Shown: positions 62,620 through 64,000 of the stretch, one piece after another
Position numbering within the stretch: the first letter of the stretch is position 1
Layout of the letters: every line of letters starts with the position of its first letter
Assembly: GCF_016859285.1 (NCBI RefSeq)
Contig: NC_053404.1
Span: 18,087,605 to 18,151,604, forward strand
Length of the DNA: 64,000 bases
Origin: Xiphias gladius
Lineage: Eukaryota > Chordata > Actinopteri > Istiophoriformes > Xiphiidae
Direction of reading: 5' to 3'
Notes under the pieces: model-generated
Databases searched by the model: none
What the model was told of the DNA's origin: nothing
The model's input: the letters and a program-made list of their open reading frames with translations, nothing else
Position numbers and translations under genes: made by a program

Positions 62620-64000
62620 TTGAAATAATCTCAACAAAACTAAAATGCTTTATGAAAACTTTTATTTTAGGCTTAGATTATCACATGCAAACACCACTCT
62701 ATCCACAGGCAGAGAGGGTGAGAAAGCCCTAGTACATTTCAGTAGAAAGGGAAACCATTACTTTTTTTTTTTATTAAAACATAATGGCTCTGGAAAGACT
62801 GGTGCTATTGCAGATGCAAACCTTTGTAAATAGGATATATTATTCTATATTAATAATACATGGAAATGCAATTAAAATATTGCATTTTAATTATCTGAAC
62901 TGTACAAGTATTGTATATAATTTGTACAGATCTCACTGCTTCGCAAACAATTCATGATTACTGATCACTCTGACAAAATCTTTCCACAATAGTCATACAA
63001 ACATATTACATCACACACTTAAATTATACAACAGAGATAGCGTAAACAACACAGAGAGGGACAAGTGGTGTGTGTTAATAAACAGACAGCTGAGTGGAAA
63101 ACGAGGCTATCAGATGGAGATTCTCACCATGTTCATTTGGTCCACCGCTATAAACAGTAATGCTACAATATGTGAATGTATGAAATCATAATGCCACCTA
63201 TGAATGTACCTATGATGTCGAGGCACTTTTTCTATTTGGGAACACTTAAGTGGAGGCTCAATCGGATCGACTCGGTGTAAAGCACAGACTGATATGCTGT
63301 ACAGGACAGGGGATGAGAACACAACGAGAACCTTGTCTAACCTCTAAACAACATTGAGCAGTCACTTAAAACATAAACCTCACTTGCACGGTAATGCCGC
63401 CTACTGTCGCTAAAATCAATAAATATTAACTTATTCTCACAATTAAAAAGAATCCCACGTGTCAATATATTATTACATTCATTCCCTCCCTTCTAAACTA
63501 CAGTTATTACAACATTTTATTATAGCAGCATTGCCTGGGCAACTAATGAAAGTGAATTGTGAGAATTTATAACCACATCAAGCATTATGCTCAAAACAAC
63601 AAAGTATCAGGCCCATTTTTGGTGCCCAGAAGAAGAAAAAAAAAAAAAAAAGCCTTTGTTATGGAAATAATTGAAAAGCTTCAGTAGTTTGTCTATAAAC
63701 ACAATGACAATATCCCAACTGTAAATTTTCCCTCTCAACACAAACCGTTTCTTACACAGAAAAAAAAAAAAAAAAAGATTCCAGTACAGTGGTGTCATCT
63801 TGATAAGGTTGTATAATCACAGGCTCCGAGCTCATACATTCATATTTCTTTTTGATTCCACATCCACAGTACAACACACTTGAGAGTAATCTTCCTCTCA
63901 CTAGTTAGTTACTCTAGGTGCCTCCTTCATAGTGCAAAAGCAAATTACTGGGCTGTGGGTCTAAGCAGAAAGGGGGGGGGGGTGTTACAGCCATTAGCAG
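62620..64000 (-). other. AT-rich tail, possible 3' UTR of a minus-strand gene
   Basis: No coding exon is visible. On the minus strand AATAAA occurs at about 62,657-62,662 and near 62,618, and the rest is AT-rich with A/T runs (63,634-63,652; 63,760-63,777), like a long 3' UTR. In human, ACBD5 follows MASTL in the opposite orientation, so acbd5 is the natural candidate, but no protein sequence here confirms it. Confidence 0.3.

Overview
This window is nuclear DNA from a ray-finned fish. It carries spliced genes with GT-AG introns and no operons, long CA/TG microsatellites, and interspersed repeats that I recognise from memory as typical of spiny-rayed (percomorph) teleosts. Five protein genes can be modelled exon by exon, and all five reading frames are intact.

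Layout. About 1-20,930 is a gene-poor stretch with simple repeats, scattered motif matches and no gene I can defend. About 20,950-21,211 is a fragment of a small hAT-type DNA transposon. It abuts a 33-bp minisatellite (21,259-21,663) and then a promoter with four CCAAT boxes. 21,922-27,318 (+) is a short-chain dehydrogenase of the retinol dehydrogenase 12-like type. 28,431-36,936 (+) and 39,087-45,829 (-) are two complete type I polyketide synthase (PKS) genes placed tail to tail. 46,545-47,040 is an interspersed repeat. 47,972-54,623 (-) is yme1l1, the mitochondrial i-AAA protease. 55,336-61,387 (+) is mastl (Greatwall kinase). yme1l1 and mastl are head to head over a 712-bp shared promoter. 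After mastl come another small teleost repeat (62,338-62,606) and about 1.4 kb of AT-rich sequence that may be the 3' UTR of a minus-strand neighbour; acbd5 is expected there from human gene order.

The most interesting part is the PKS pair. Both proteins (about 2,105 and 2,082 aa) have the order KS-AT-DH-pseudoKR-ER-KR-ACP. Catalytic residues are intact in KS, AT, DH and KR, and the ACP serine is present. The glycine-rich NADPH loop of the ER is lost in both, and there is no thioesterase. The expected chemistry is condensation, keto reduction and dehydration without enoyl reduction, which gives a polyene-like chain. Vertebrate relatives are known from otolith formation in medaka and zebrafish and from the polyene feather pigments of parrots. 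The two copies share the same six-exon structure. They are clearly diverged over most of their length, but 336 bp around the two KS catalytic histidines are about 98% identical, which points to recent gene conversion between inverted copies. The adjacent dehydrogenase could act on an aldehyde product, but that is only a hypothesis.

yme1l1, mastl and the probable acbd5 neighbour match a conserved vertebrate block (human 10p12). The dehydrogenase and PKS genes lie beside that block.
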